A stretch of DNA of 64,000 nt from Micromonospora sp. WMMD1082. GTDB lineage: Bacteria > Actinomycetota > Actinomycetes > Mycobacteriales > Micromonosporaceae. The notes under the pieces were generated by a model. The model saw only the letters and a list, made by a program, of their open reading frames with translations. It had not been told where the DNA came from and did no database searches. Made by a program: the position numbers and the translations under genes. How positions within the stretch are numbered: position 1 is the first letter of the stretch; every line of letters starts with the position of its first letter. This document shows, piece by piece, positions 36,366 through 44,770 of the stretch. The DNA lies in the NCBI RefSeq assembly GCF_029626175.1, contig NZ_JARUBM010000002.1:5907001-5971000 (forward strand). Reading direction: 5' to 3'.

Positions 36366-37940
36366 TCAGCGCTGGGCGGTCGGTGACGGGGGAGCGCTGC
36401 CGCCCTGGGGTGCCTCGGTGGACATCAGCTCCACGATCGCCTTCCGGTCGGCCGCCGACGGCAGGCCCCAGCCGGGCCGGTACCCGTACACCTCGCGCAG
36501 TGGGGTGGCGGTGGTCCGCCCGCCGAGGATCTCGACGGCGTCGGTGTCGATCAGGCCCGGGTGCTCCACCCCGCACGCCTCGGCAACCTTCATCAGGTCC
36601 CGCCGCAGGGTCTTCACGTAGTGCGCGGCCCGGACCGCCTTCGACGTCGGGTCCAGGCCCCGCGCCAGCCAGGCGTTCTGGGTGGCCACGCCGGTGGGGC
36701 AGGTGTCGGTGTGGCACTTCTGCGCCTGGATGCAGCCGATCGCCAGCATCGCCTCCCGGCCGGCGGCCACCATGTCGCAGCCGAGCGCGAAGGCGACCAC
36801 CGCGTTGTCGGGCAGGCCGAGCTTGCCGGAACCGATGAAGACCACCTGCTCGTGCAGGTCGCGCTCGGCGAAGATCGGGTAGATCCGGGCGAAGCCCTGC
36901 TGGAACGGCAGGGACACGGAGTCGGTGAAGATCAGCGGCGCGGCGCCGGTGCCACCCTCGCCGCCGTCGACGGTGACGAAGTCGACGCCCCGGCCGGTGT
37001 CGCGCATCAGGTCGGTCAGCTCCGTCCAGAACCCGAGGTCGCCGACGGCGGACTTGATGCCGACCGGCAGGCCGGTCTCGGCCGCCAGCAGTTCCACCCA
37101 GTCGAGCAGGCTGTCGCAGTCGGAGAACTCCGCGTGCCGGGACGGGCTGACGCAGTCCCGCCCCACCGGGATGCCCCGGGTCGCGGCGATCTCCGCCGAC
37201 ACCTTGGCCGCCGGCAGCAGGCCACCGAGGCTGGGCTTGGCGCCCTGGCTGAGCTTGACCTCCAGGGCCCGTACCGGGGCACCGGCCACCACGTCCCTGA
37301 GCCGGGCCAGGTCGAACCGGCCCCGGTCGTCGCGGCAGCCGAAGTACGCGGTGCCGATCTGCAGGATCAGCTCCCCACCGTTGCGGTGGTACGGCGACAG
37401 GCCGCCCTCGCCGGTGTTGTGCAGGCACTCGGCGATCGCCGCGCCCCGGTTCAACGCCTCGACCGCCCGACCGGAGAGCGAACCGAAGCTCATTCCCGAG
37501 ATGGTCACCACCGACGCCGGGCGGAACGCGCGGGCGCGTCCCCGGGCGCCCCCGAGCACCTTCGCCGACGGCAGCCGCACCTCGTGCCCGACCGTGGGGG
37601 CCGACGGCGGCACCGCCCGACCGAAGGTGCGGTGCTTGATGATCGGGTACCCGGGCGTGTACTCGATGTCGTTGTCGGTGCCGAACCCGAAGTAGTTGTT
37701 CTGCCGCTTCGCCGAGGCGTACACCCAGCGGCGCTGGTCGCGGGTGAACGGGCGCTCCTCGTTGTTGCCGGCCACGACGTACTGCCGCAGTTCCGGCCCG
37801 ACCGATTCCAGCAGATAGCGGGCGCGACCCAGCAGCGGGAAGTTACGTCGCAGCGCGTGTTCGCGTTGCAGCAGGTCACGGGCAGCGAGGGCGGCGATCG
37901 CGGCGACGGCGGCGGGTACGGCGTGGCGGGCCCATCTCAT
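36366..37940 (-). CDS. FMN-binding glutamate-synthase-like protein
   Basis: 524 residues with one N-terminal hydrophobic helix (AVPAAVAAIAALAARDLLQR). The Glu_synthase FMN barrel is clear: SVVTISGMSFGSLSGRAVEA, LHNTGEGGLSPYHRNGG, VKLSQGAKPSLGGLLPAAKV, FVTVDGGEGGTGAAPLIFTD, and the cysteine cluster AIGCIQAQKCHTDTCPTGVA. The last resembles the 3Fe-4S/FMN site of GltS. Amidotransferase and GltD parts are missing, so it is not a glutamate synthase in the classical sense; stand-alone forms are common but unassigned in function. Confidence 0.85.
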   Translation of the reverse strand: MRWARHAVPAAVAAIAALAARDLLQREHALRRNFPLLGRARYLLESVGPELRQYVVAGNNEERPFTRDQRRWVYASAKRQNNYFGFGTDNDIEYTPGYPIIKHRTFGRAVPPSAPTVGHEVRLPSAKVLGGARGRARAFRPASVVTISGMSFGSLSGRAVEALNRGAAIAECLHNTGEGGLSPYHRNGGELILQIGTAYFGCRDDRGRFDLARLRDVVAGAPVRALEVKLSQGAKPSLGGLLPAAKVSAEIAATRGIPVGRDCVSPSRHAEFSDCDSLLDWVELLAAETGLPVGIKSAVGDLGFWTELTDLMRDTGRGVDFVTVDGGEGGTGAAPLIFTDSVSLPFQQGFARIYPIFAERDLHEQVVFIGSGKLGLPDNAVVAFALGCDMVAAGREAMLAIGCIQAQKCHTDTCPTGVATQNAWLARGLDPTSKAVRAAHYVKTLRRDLMKVAEACGVEHPGLIDTDAVEILGGRTTATPLREVYGYRPGWGLPSAADRKAIVELMSTEAPQGGSAPPSPTAQR

Positions 37941-38029
37941 CCCGCCACACTTTCCGCCGCCCCGCCGGATCAAACCTGCCGCCGGGCGGGGTCCGCTGCC
38001 GGCGCCGCAGGTCACGTCGGGTACGGCGG

Positions 38030-39163
38030 TCAGCGCCGGGTGAACGACCGCCGCACCACACCACCGACGATCGCGCACCAGGTGTCGGTGTCGACCGCGC
38101 CGCTGCGCGGCAACCCGTGCAGGTTCTGTAGGTCCTGCACCGCCCGGCGGGTGGGCCGGTCGAAGCTGCCGGTCACCGTGACGTCGGCGTACCCCTTGAG
38201 GTGCAGCAGGTACTGCACGGCGGTGACCGGCAGGCCGGCGGCGTCGCCGCGCAGCCGCGGCGCGAGCGTCTCCCACGTCCCGGCGGTCAGCGTGGCGTCG
38301 ACGTCGACCGGCAGGCCGTTGCGGGCCTGCCAGTCCTGCACTGCCGCGACGGTGGCCGCGTCGAACACGCCGGTCGGTTCGACCGGGTAGCCGTGGTGGG
38401 CGAGCAGGTACTGCACCACCTGCACCGGCGGGGCGTTGACGAAGCGCCACAGGTCCGGCCAGCGCCGGACCGGCACGTCGCGCAGGCTGGTACCGAGGGC
38501 GCGGAAGACCTGGCGGCGCAGCGCCGGGAACTGCCGGTAGAAGGCCGCGCCGGGGCACTGGGTGGTACGGAAGTCCCAGTGGCCGAAGATGTCGTGCGCG
38601 TGCAGCCCGTACCGCCGGCAGATGGTCACGCAGAGCCGCACCAGCGAGTCCAGCAGCGCCTCCGGCGGCGTCTCGTCGACGTACGTCCCCTCGTTCTCGA
38701 TGCCGATGGCCCGGCCGTTCTCGCCGGGGCAGTGCGCGGAGATCATCTGCCGGTCGCCGGCCCGCAGCCGTTCCAGGCTGCCGCGCCGGCCCTCCAGCAC
38801 GTACCCGCCCCGGCTGATGGTGAAGTGCTGGCCGGTGTCCGACCAGCCGTTGCCGTCGATGTGCAGGTCCTGGCACTCGCGGGCCAGCCGCACGGCCTGC
38901 TCCCGGGAGTGGTCGGTGACGTTCGGGAACGCCATGTGGTGCACGATGATCTTGTTGGTCGGGATCTCGCTGACCGCCAGCGGGGACGTCGGTGGCCGGG
39001 CGCCCCACCCGTCGCAGCTGATGATCCAGTCGAGGTCCGCGCCCTGGTCGGCCCGGGCGGGGGCGGCCAGGGCGAGTTCGGTCCCGACGACGGCGACCGT
39101 GGCGGCGCCGAGCCCGGCGCGCAGCAGCGTCCGGCGGTCCAGTTCGGTGTGGTCGGCATGCAT
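38030..39163 (-). CDS. Tat-exported PGRP-type N-acetylmuramoyl-L-alanine amidase with PG-binding repeats
   Basis: 377 residues. A twin-arginine signal peptide (LDRRTLLRAGLGAATVAVVG, cleavage near ARADQ) exports the protein folded. The amidase_2/PGRP domain (about 45-210) has zinc ligands in IIVHHMAF and GHWDFRTTQCPG, with the catalytic site around RAIGIENEGTYV. Two C-terminal peptidoglycan-binding-like repeats follow (about 240-295, 310-365: VVQYLLAHHGYPVEPTGVFD; AVQYLLHLKGYADVTVTGSF). It is likely to remodel its own wall or degrade that of others. Ribosome site GGAGGAGACGCC precedes ATG. Confidence 0.9.
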   Translation of the reverse strand: MHADHTELDRRTLLRAGLGAATVAVVGTELALAAPARADQGADLDWIISCDGWGARPPTSPLAVSEIPTNKIIVHHMAFPNVTDHSREQAVRLARECQDLHIDGNGWSDTGQHFTISRGGYVLEGRRGSLERLRAGDRQMISAHCPGENGRAIGIENEGTYVDETPPEALLDSLVRLCVTICRRYGLHAHDIFGHWDFRTTQCPGAAFYRQFPALRRQVFRALGTSLRDVPVRRWPDLWRFVNAPPVQVVQYLLAHHGYPVEPTGVFDAATVAAVQDWQARNGLPVDVDATLTAGTWETLAPRLRGDAAGLPVTAVQYLLHLKGYADVTVTGSFDRPTRRAVQDLQNLHGLPRSGAVDTDTWCAIVGGVVRRSFTRR

Positions 39164-39360
39164 GGCGTCTCCTCCACGGACCGTGTGAAAACCAGCTTCA
39201 ACTTAAGTGTGTGGTGTGGAGGATATTGCCACGCTCGGCTCCGGCGCCAGAGGTCGACGCAGCTGCACTCGTCGATCCCACCGGGCCGGCACCGGCCATC
39301 CGCGTGGGCGGAGGTCGACCCGGATGACGTGTGTCCTGTGTCGACTGTCAGGATTGCGGC

Positions 39361-40104
39361 ATGACGGTCAGATCTGCCGGCAGGGTTGCCCTGGTCACGG
39401 GCGGGAGCCGGGGTATCGGCGCCGCCGTCGCGCGTCGGCTCGCCGAGGACGGCATGCACGTCGCGTTCACCTATCGCACCGCGGAGGAGAGCGCGAAGAC
39501 CGTCCTGGCCGACGTCGAGGCGTACGGCCGTACCGGCCTGTCGATCAGAGCGGACAGTGCCGACGCGGCGGCGGTGGTCGGTGCGGTCGAGCAGACCGTC
39601 ACCGAGCTGGGGCGGCTGGACGTGCTGGTCAACAACGCGGGGGTGTTCGCGGGCGGGCCGATCGAGTCGGTCAGCCTGGACGCCCTCGACCGGGCCGTCG
39701 CGGTCAACGTGCGCGGGGTGTTCCTCGCCACCCAGGCGGCGGTCCGCCACATGGGCGAGGGCGGGCGGATCGTCAACATCGGCAGCAGCTTCGCCAGCCG
39801 TGTCCCGGCTCCCGGGGTGAGCGCGTACGCGATGACCAAGAGTGCCGTCAACGGACTGACCCGGGCGCTCGCCCGCGAACTCGGACGGCGCGGGATCACG
39901 GTCAACCTGATCCTGCCCGGCTCGACCGACACCGACATGAACCGGGCGGACAGCGCCGGCGCGGACGCGCAGCGGGCCCAGATCGCCCTCGGGCGGTACG
40001 CATCGCCGGCCGACGTGGCGGCGACGGTCAGCCACCTGGTGGGTGACGGTGGACGGCACATCACCGGCGCGTCGATCGCCGTCGACGGCGGCGCCACGGC
40101 CTGA
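39361..40104 (+). CDS. SDR-family 3-oxoacyl-ACP-reductase-like protein
   Basis: 247 residues, ATG 39361; an earlier in-frame ATG at 39331 is less likely. Cofactor motif VALVTGGSRGIGAAVARRLA, NNAGVFAGG, active Ser142/143, Tyr156 and Lys160 (SAYAMTKSAVNG), then GSTDTDMN. It resembles FabG-like NADPH reductases; the actual substrate is open. The convergent MFS gene is separated by an 18-bp bidirectional terminator. Confidence 0.92.
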   Translation: MTVRSAGRVALVTGGSRGIGAAVARRLAEDGMHVAFTYRTAEESAKTVLADVEAYGRTGLSIRADSADAAAVVGAVEQTVTELGRLDVLVNNAGVFAGGPIESVSLDALDRAVAVNVRGVFLATQAAVRHMGEGGRIVNIGSSFASRVPAPGVSAYAMTKSAVNGLTRALARELGRRGITVNLILPGSTDTDMNRADSAGADAQRAQIALGRYASPADVAATVSHLVGDGGRHITGASIAVDGGATA

Positions 40105-40119
40105 GCCAGGCGGTGACGC

Positions 40120-40165
40120 GCATCGTCCACCCGCCGCGCGTCGGTGAGCGGCGGGTGGACGATGC
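40120..40165. terminator. Bidirectional terminator between SDR and MFS genes
   Basis: Arms 40120-40137 (GCATCGTCCACCCGCCGC) and 40148-40165 are perfect complements (18 bp) around a 10-nt loop. It begins 15 nt after the SDR stop and ends 3 nt before the MFS stop, in the gap between convergent genes. Confidence 0.88.
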
Positions 40166-40168
40166 GGG

Positions 40169-41725
40169 TCAGTGCCGAAGCTCGTGCTCGTGCTCTGCGG
40201 CGAGATCGTTGTTCGCGGCCGCGCCCCGAAGTGTGACCAGGGCCCAGATCGCGGCGAGGACCATCACCCCCGCACCGGCGGCACCGGTGACGGTGATCGC
40301 TTCGGTGAACGCGTGCCTGGAGATGTCGAGGATGGAGGCTCCGGTCGGGCCGCCGACCTCGGTGGCCACCAGCAGCGCCTCCGCCATCGTCGAGGACACC
40401 CGATCGGCAAGGCTCGCCGTCAGGTCGAGCGCACCGGTTCCCGCGGTGACGACCCTCGTGTACCAGGCGACGAGCACCCCGCCCAGCACCGCCGTGCCCA
40501 GCGTCGTGCCGATCTCGTACGCGGTCTCCGAGGTGGCGGCGGCCTGCCCGGCGCGTTCGGGCCTGACGGAACTCATGATGATGTCGTTGCTTAGACCCAA
40601 CCCGATGCCCGCGCCCAGCGAGACCAGCGCGAGTGAGGTGGCGATCAGGGCGGGGCTCGACGTCGGCGACAGGAAGATGGTCAGCCCGAAGCCGACGGCG
40701 GCGATCAGGAGCCCGGCGGCGATGACGTAGGCGGGGAGGAAACGCTTGACCAGAGCCGCCGCGACGAACGCGGCGATGGCGGCGAGGAACGCCTGGGGCA
40801 GCAGCCAGACGGACGCCTGGAGCGGGCTGAGGCCGAGTACGAGCTGAAGGTGCTGGATGAGTGCCACCAGCGCGCCGACCATCGCGAAGATCGACAGGAG
40901 ATCCCCGACGACGGCTCCCCGGAAGTAGCGCACCTTGAACAGCCTGACCTCCATGAGCGGGGTGGGCAGCGTGAGCTGTCTGCGGACGAACAGGACGACC
41001 GCGATCAGACCGACGACGACGCCGGCGACGCCGAGAGCGATGTCCTTGCCGCCGGTGAGGTTCTTGATGCCGTAGACCACGCCGATCATGCCGGCAAAGG
41101 AGAGCGCGACGCTGAGAATGTCGATCTTGTGCAGCTCCGGGTTGCGGCTCTCCGGCAGCAGGAGTGGGCCGAGGACGAGCAGGAGCAGCATGACCGGGAT
41201 GTTCATCAGGAACGCGGCCTGCCAGCTGAACGTCTCGATGACCCAGCCGCCGGCGATCGGCCCGACCGCCGCGCCGACCGAGGCCATCGCTGCCCACACG
41301 GCCATCGCGTAACGCCGCTGCTGCCGGTCGAGGAACATGTTGCGGACCAGTGACAGCGTCGACGGCATCATGATCGCACCGCCCACGCCCAGCAGTGCGC
41401 GAGCACCGATCAGCAGCCACGGCGAGGTGGCCATCGCGCCGAGGACGGAGGCCATCGCGAAGACGACCGCACCGATGAGCAGGTTCCGTCGTCGACCGAA
41501 CCGATCGCCCACGGTGCTCATCGCCACGAGCAGGCCGGCGAGGACGAGGGAGTAGATGTCGATCATCCACAACTGCTCGGTGCCCGTGGGGCTCAGCTCG
41601 GCGGAGATCGCGGGCAGGCCCAGGATCAGGACGGTGCCGTCGATCGTGATCAGCAGCAGGGGCAGGGCGAGCACGGCCAGACCGATCCAGCTCCGGGCGG
41701 TGGCCTTGGGAGGGGCGTCGTTCAT
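40169..41725 (-). CDS. MFS multidrug-type exporter (DHA2 family)
   Basis: 518 residues, start ATG 41725. About 14 membrane segments (for example IGLAVLALPLLLITIDGTVL; LIGARALLGVGGAIMMPST; GAAVGPIAGGWVIETFSW; LVSLGAGIGLGLSNDIIMSS). The D/E-x-x-x-G-R-R loop is VGDRFGRRRNLLIGAVVF, and motif C GAAVGPIAGGW is typical of antiporters. It is likely a proton-linked drug exporter. A palindromic operator identical in type to that before the neighbouring TetR gene lies 52 bp upstream. Confidence 0.92.
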   Translation of the reverse strand: MNDAPPKATARSWIGLAVLALPLLLITIDGTVLILGLPAISAELSPTGTEQLWMIDIYSLVLAGLLVAMSTVGDRFGRRRNLLIGAVVFAMASVLGAMATSPWLLIGARALLGVGGAIMMPSTLSLVRNMFLDRQQRRYAMAVWAAMASVGAAVGPIAGGWVIETFSWQAAFLMNIPVMLLLLVLGPLLLPESRNPELHKIDILSVALSFAGMIGVVYGIKNLTGGKDIALGVAGVVVGLIAVVLFVRRQLTLPTPLMEVRLFKVRYFRGAVVGDLLSIFAMVGALVALIQHLQLVLGLSPLQASVWLLPQAFLAAIAAFVAAALVKRFLPAYVIAAGLLIAAVGFGLTIFLSPTSSPALIATSLALVSLGAGIGLGLSNDIIMSSVRPERAGQAAATSETAYEIGTTLGTAVLGGVLVAWYTRVVTAGTGALDLTASLADRVSSTMAEALLVATEVGGPTGASILDISRHAFTEAITVTGAAGAGVMVLAAIWALVTLRGAAANNDLAAEHEHELRH

Positions 41726-41776
41726 GAGAATCCCTACTCGGAGGTCTATGGGGTGGTGGTCGCGACCGAGTCTACA

Positions 41777-41788
41777 GACCATCTGGTC
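41777..41788. promoter_or_regulatory. TetR operator upstream of the MFS exporter
   Basis: GACCATCTGGTC: a 12-bp palindrome (GACCA-TC-TGGTC). The same pattern is found upstream of the TetR gene (42555-42566), and in both promoters the gene-proximal or distal flank reads CGGTT, so the sites share AGACCAnnTGGTCGGTT. The arrangement predicts repression of the exporter by the neighbouring TetR. Confidence 0.8.
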
Positions 41789-41940
41789 GGTTAACCAACA
41801 CGTCGACTACTGCTGTGCAGCATGCATGGTCTGCCGAGGGTCGGGAATACGGGCGGGAGACCGCACGACGCCGTCGAGGGCGTAAACACCCCACCGTGGT
41901 GGGAATGCGCCCTTCTGGCACAGGCGTATCTACGGGAGTG

Positions 41941-42522
41941 TCAGATGGGCGTGGGGAAGGTGCCGTCGGTGGCCAGCTCAAGCAGCAGGCGGCGGGCCGG
42001 TGCGATGCTCGCCTCGTCCTCTTCCCCGTACAGGACGGCGATGGCGATCCCCTCGGCGGCCCGGCGCACGATCAGGATGCGTTCGGTGCTGAGCCCGTCC
42101 AGCGCGAACTGCTCACCCCACCAGGCGCCGTGCTCTTTCAGGACCGCGGCGACTGCGGGGATCGCGTAGAGACCGCTCCAGATCGGCGCCGCGGTGAAGT
42201 CGCGCGCGGCCACCGCGTCCGCACTTCCCGCGCAGAGTGCGCGAACGTACGCGCGGAGCATCTTGCCGGGGTAGTTCTCGGACAGGTCGAGGTGGCGGAG
42301 AACCGCCTCCCGGAACCGTTCGTGCGCATCTTCGACCACGGCGATCACCAGCTGATCCCGATTGTCGAAGTGGTGGATCAAGCCACTCTTGGACACTCCG
42401 GCGACCGAGGCGACCTCGGCCAGGGTGACCGCGGCGCCCTTCTCCAGGATCACCTGGGTGGCCGCATCCAGCACCGCACGCCGCGTGCGCTCGGTGTTGC
42501 GCGTCTGTCGCCCCTCAGCCAC
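41941..42522 (-). CDS. TetR-family repressor of the MFS exporter
   Basis: 193 residues from GTG 42522 (DPVAEGRQTRN). HTH: RRAVLDAATQVILEKGAAVT then LAEVASVAGVSKSGLIHHFD. The C-terminal domain (IWSGLYAIPAVAAVLKEHGA) is of the QacR/AcrR ligand-binding sort. The same 12-bp palindrome occurs before it and before the MFS gene, so self-repression and exporter control are predicted; the inducer is probably an exported compound. Confidence 0.9.
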   Translation of the reverse strand: MAEGRQTRNTERTRRAVLDAATQVILEKGAAVTLAEVASVAGVSKSGLIHHFDNRDQLVIAVVEDAHERFREAVLRHLDLSENYPGKMLRAYVRALCAGSADAVAARDFTAAPIWSGLYAIPAVAAVLKEHGAWWGEQFALDGLSTERILIVRRAAEGIAIAVLYGEEDEASIAPARRLLLELATDGTFPTPI

Positions 42523-42554
42523 CGGATCACCCGCCCCGCGTCGACACTGCAACC

Positions 42555-42566
42555 GACCAACTGGTC
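42555..42566. promoter_or_regulatory. TetR autoregulatory operator
   Basis: GACCAACTGGTC, palindromic, 32 bp upstream of the GTG start of the TetR gene. See the matching site at 41777-41788. Confidence 0.8.
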
Positions 42567-42594
42567 TACAATACAACACGGGTGAACGGCAAGG

Positions 42595-43011
42595 TCATTC
42601 GCCGGTGGAGGCCCTGCGTGCCGTGAAGCGTGCCTGCGCATCGACGACCGCGTCGGCGTACCTGGTGGCCCAGGTGCCCATCATCCGCATCGGTTCCAGC
42701 AGGGCGCGACCCGCCTCGGTCAGCGCGTAGTCCACCCGAGGCGGCGCTTCCTGATAGGGCCGGCGTTCCACCAGGCCGTTGTACTCCAGCCGGCGCAGCG
42801 CGTCGTTGAGCACCTTCGGGCTGATCCCGCCGATCCGGGTGAGCAGCGCCGCCGGTCGCGCCGGCCCGTCGGCGGCGATGGTGAAGACCACGACGCTGTC
42901 CCAGCGGTTGCCGAGCACCTCGAACGCCACCCGGGCCTGGCAGTCGGAGGTGTAGCCGTCGCGTCGATCGGCGGAACCATCCACGCTCCCATCCTGCCCC
43001 AGGCGTCGCAC
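42595..43011 (-). CDS. HxlR-family regulator
   Basis: 138 residues; true start may be a little downstream. The core TSDCQARVAFEVLGNRWDSV and GGISPKVLNDALRRLEYNGL, with the wing PPRVDYALTEAGRALLEPM, is characteristic of HxlR/MarR-like winged helix proteins, which often sense redox or quinone stress through a Cys. A Cys (TSDCQ) is present near the N-terminus in the usual position. It is divergent from an F420-reductase-like gene and likely controls it. Confidence 0.88.
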   Translation of the reverse strand: MRRLGQDGSVDGSADRRDGYTSDCQARVAFEVLGNRWDSVVVFTIAADGPARPAALLTRIGGISPKVLNDALRRLEYNGLVERRPYQEAPPRVDYALTEAGRALLEPMRMMGTWATRYADAVVDAQARFTARRASTGE

Positions 43012-43094
43012 ACCAATCGGTCTGCATCGCCGCGACTACCGTCCGGCCCGACGGACCGCGGAGTTGCCGTGGGGCGTGGAACGGAGGGCAACGG

Positions 43095-43745
43095 GTGAAG
43101 ATCGGCGTACTGGGAACGGGCGGGATGGCGGCGGCGCTCGGTGGCGCGTGGGTGGCGGCCGGGCACGAGGTGGTGATCGGCGGCCGAGATCGGGAGCGGG
43201 CGCGACGGACCGCCGACCGCGTTCGCGCCGCCGGGCACGGCGGTCTCGGTGCCGCGGCGCGCCACGGCCAGGCGGTCCTCGTGGCGGTGCCGGCGGTTGC
43301 GGCGCCGCAGGTGGTGACCGACGTGGCCGGGATACTCGCCGGGCGGACGGTCATCGACTGCACCAACCCCCTGGTGCCGACCGGAGACGGGCCGATGCTC
43401 GACACGGGCGCCGCCGGGTCGGTGGTGCGGCAACTGGCGGGCGCCGCCCCCGATGCCCGCCTGGTCAAGGCGTTCAACCTCTGCCACGTCAGCGTCTGGA
43501 CGCTGCGTCCCCCGACGTTCGAGGGGGTGCCGCTGGCCGTGCCCTACTGCGCTGACCACCCCGGCGCCGCCGCCGCGACGCAGACCCTGATCAGCTCGAT
43601 CGGTTGTACGCCCGCGCCGTGCGGCGGGCTGGCGCGGGCGGCCTACCTGGAGGCGACCGCGGCGCTGGCGATCGGGCTCTGGTGGGCGGGCGGGCAACCG
43701 CGCGCCGCTTTCCCCTCGCCGGCGGAGGCGCCGCCGGTCACCTGA
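43095..43745 (+). CDS. F420-dependent NADP reductase-like (NADPH-dependent F420 oxidoreductase) protein
   Basis: 216 residues, GTG start with ribosome site GGAGGGC. Dinucleotide fold KIGVLGTGGMAAALGGAWVA, then GHEVVIGGRDRERARRTADR. Middle motif VIDCTNPLVPTG and LVKAFNLCHVSVWTL match the Fno-like family (NADP_oxidored_F420). It would use NADP(H) to reduce F420 or a related substrate. Divergent from the HxlR gene and convergent with the DinB_2 gene (8-bp stop overlap). Confidence 0.85.
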   Translation: MKIGVLGTGGMAAALGGAWVAAGHEVVIGGRDRERARRTADRVRAAGHGGLGAAARHGQAVLVAVPAVAAPQVVTDVAGILAGRTVIDCTNPLVPTGDGPMLDTGAAGSVVRQLAGAAPDARLVKAFNLCHVSVWTLRPPTFEGVPLAVPYCADHPGAAAATQTLISSIGCTPAPCGGLARAAYLEATAALAIGLWWAGGQPRAAFPSPAEAPPVT

Positions 43746-44493
43746 GGACGGGTGTGCCGGTAGACGAGGAGCCCTGATGCTGCGCGTCGAGGTCACGGAG
43801 CGCGTAGCGGAGATGCTCCCACTCCTCGTCGAAGATCACGTGAAGGCAGTCCAGGACCGACGCCTCGTGCTCGGGTGACCAGGCGGTGGGCCGAGGCTCG
43901 GCGAGCAGCTGCGGCGTGACGGTCGCGAGGAAGTCCCGCACGATGGCCTGCCGCTCGGCACGCACTTGGAGCACCTCGGCGAAGGTCGGCTGCTCCGCCA
44001 CGAATATCGACATGTCGAAGCCATCGGTCTCGTACTCGCTGTGTGGCTGGCCGAGCGGGTGGAAGGGCTGTGGCAGACGCAGGGCCGCCTTGCCCAGCCA
44101 GGCGTCGGTGGCGAACGCGAGGTGGCGCAGCGTCTGCGCGAACGACCACTCGCCGTCGACCGAGACGTCGACGGCGCCCTCGGGCATGGACATGACCCGG
44201 TCGACCGCGGCCGCCCAGGCCCGTTCGGTCGCGGCCCACGCCGCGCCAAGGGTGCTGGGCTCCGTCGCCTGCTTCAGCTCGCGCCCCGGGAACCGCCGGT
44301 TGAGCTCCGCCTCGACGAGCGGCGCGACGTCGACGCCGTTGACCAGGAGTGCGCCGTCGGCCAGCCACGGTGCGTCGATATCGAGCCCCCGCACGTCGAC
44401 GCCACGCATCACCGCGCCGGCCAGCGTCGACCTGCTGAACCGCGCACCCCGCAGATCCCGGTCGACGAACGTTGCGACAGTGTCCTGGACCAC
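43738..44493 (-). CDS. Pentapeptide-repeat and DinB_2 domain protein
   Basis: 251 residues. The first 50 residues contain pentapeptide-like units (RDLRGARFSRSTLAGAVMRG and VDVRGLDIDA). The rest is a DinB/YfiT-like four-helix domain with putative metal His residues (TLRHLAFATDAWLG; VLDCLHVIFDEEWEHLRYAL) and a WSFAQTLRHL helix. DinB_2 proteins include mycothiol-dependent transferases; the short pentapeptide head is unusual. Start at GTG 44493 is likely. Confidence 0.78.
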   Translation of the reverse strand: MVQDTVATFVDRDLRGARFSRSTLAGAVMRGVDVRGLDIDAPWLADGALLVNGVDVAPLVEAELNRRFPGRELKQATEPSTLGAAWAATERAWAAAVDRVMSMPEGAVDVSVDGEWSFAQTLRHLAFATDAWLGKAALRLPQPFHPLGQPHSEYETDGFDMSIFVAEQPTFAEVLQVRAERQAIVRDFLATVTPQLLAEPRPTAWSPEHEASVLDCLHVIFDEEWEHLRYALRDLDAQHQGSSSTGTPVLR

Positions 44494-44770
44494 GGCGTCC
44501 CTCCATCCGGTTGGCGATCGCGGCGATGCTAGCGCCCGGGTCCGACAACCCGAGCCCGACGCGGCCGGGCCGGCGGCGGCGGGCATCGCGCGGCGCGGGG
44601 ATCCGGAGTGGCACGCCGACCCGATGGCGATCGCGTGAACTCTTGAGGCCCACGACTACGGCTGAGGTTTCCCGCAGATAGGGGGCTTTGTTCAGATTAA
44701 TCAGGAAGGGTCGATTTCTGTCGGTCAAGCCCGACCGGCGTCGTCCCGACGACTCAACGGAGATTAGCGC

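Noticed and set aside
43012-43021. ACCAATCGGT as an HxlR operator
   Set aside because: Only a short 3-nt symmetric arm and it overlaps the proposed HxlR start region; too weak.
44641-44770. Pho box or riboswitch before the secreted phosphoesterase
   Set aside because: AT-richer patch (TTCAGATTAATCAGG) but no GTTCACC-type direct repeats nor conserved riboswitch core recognised.
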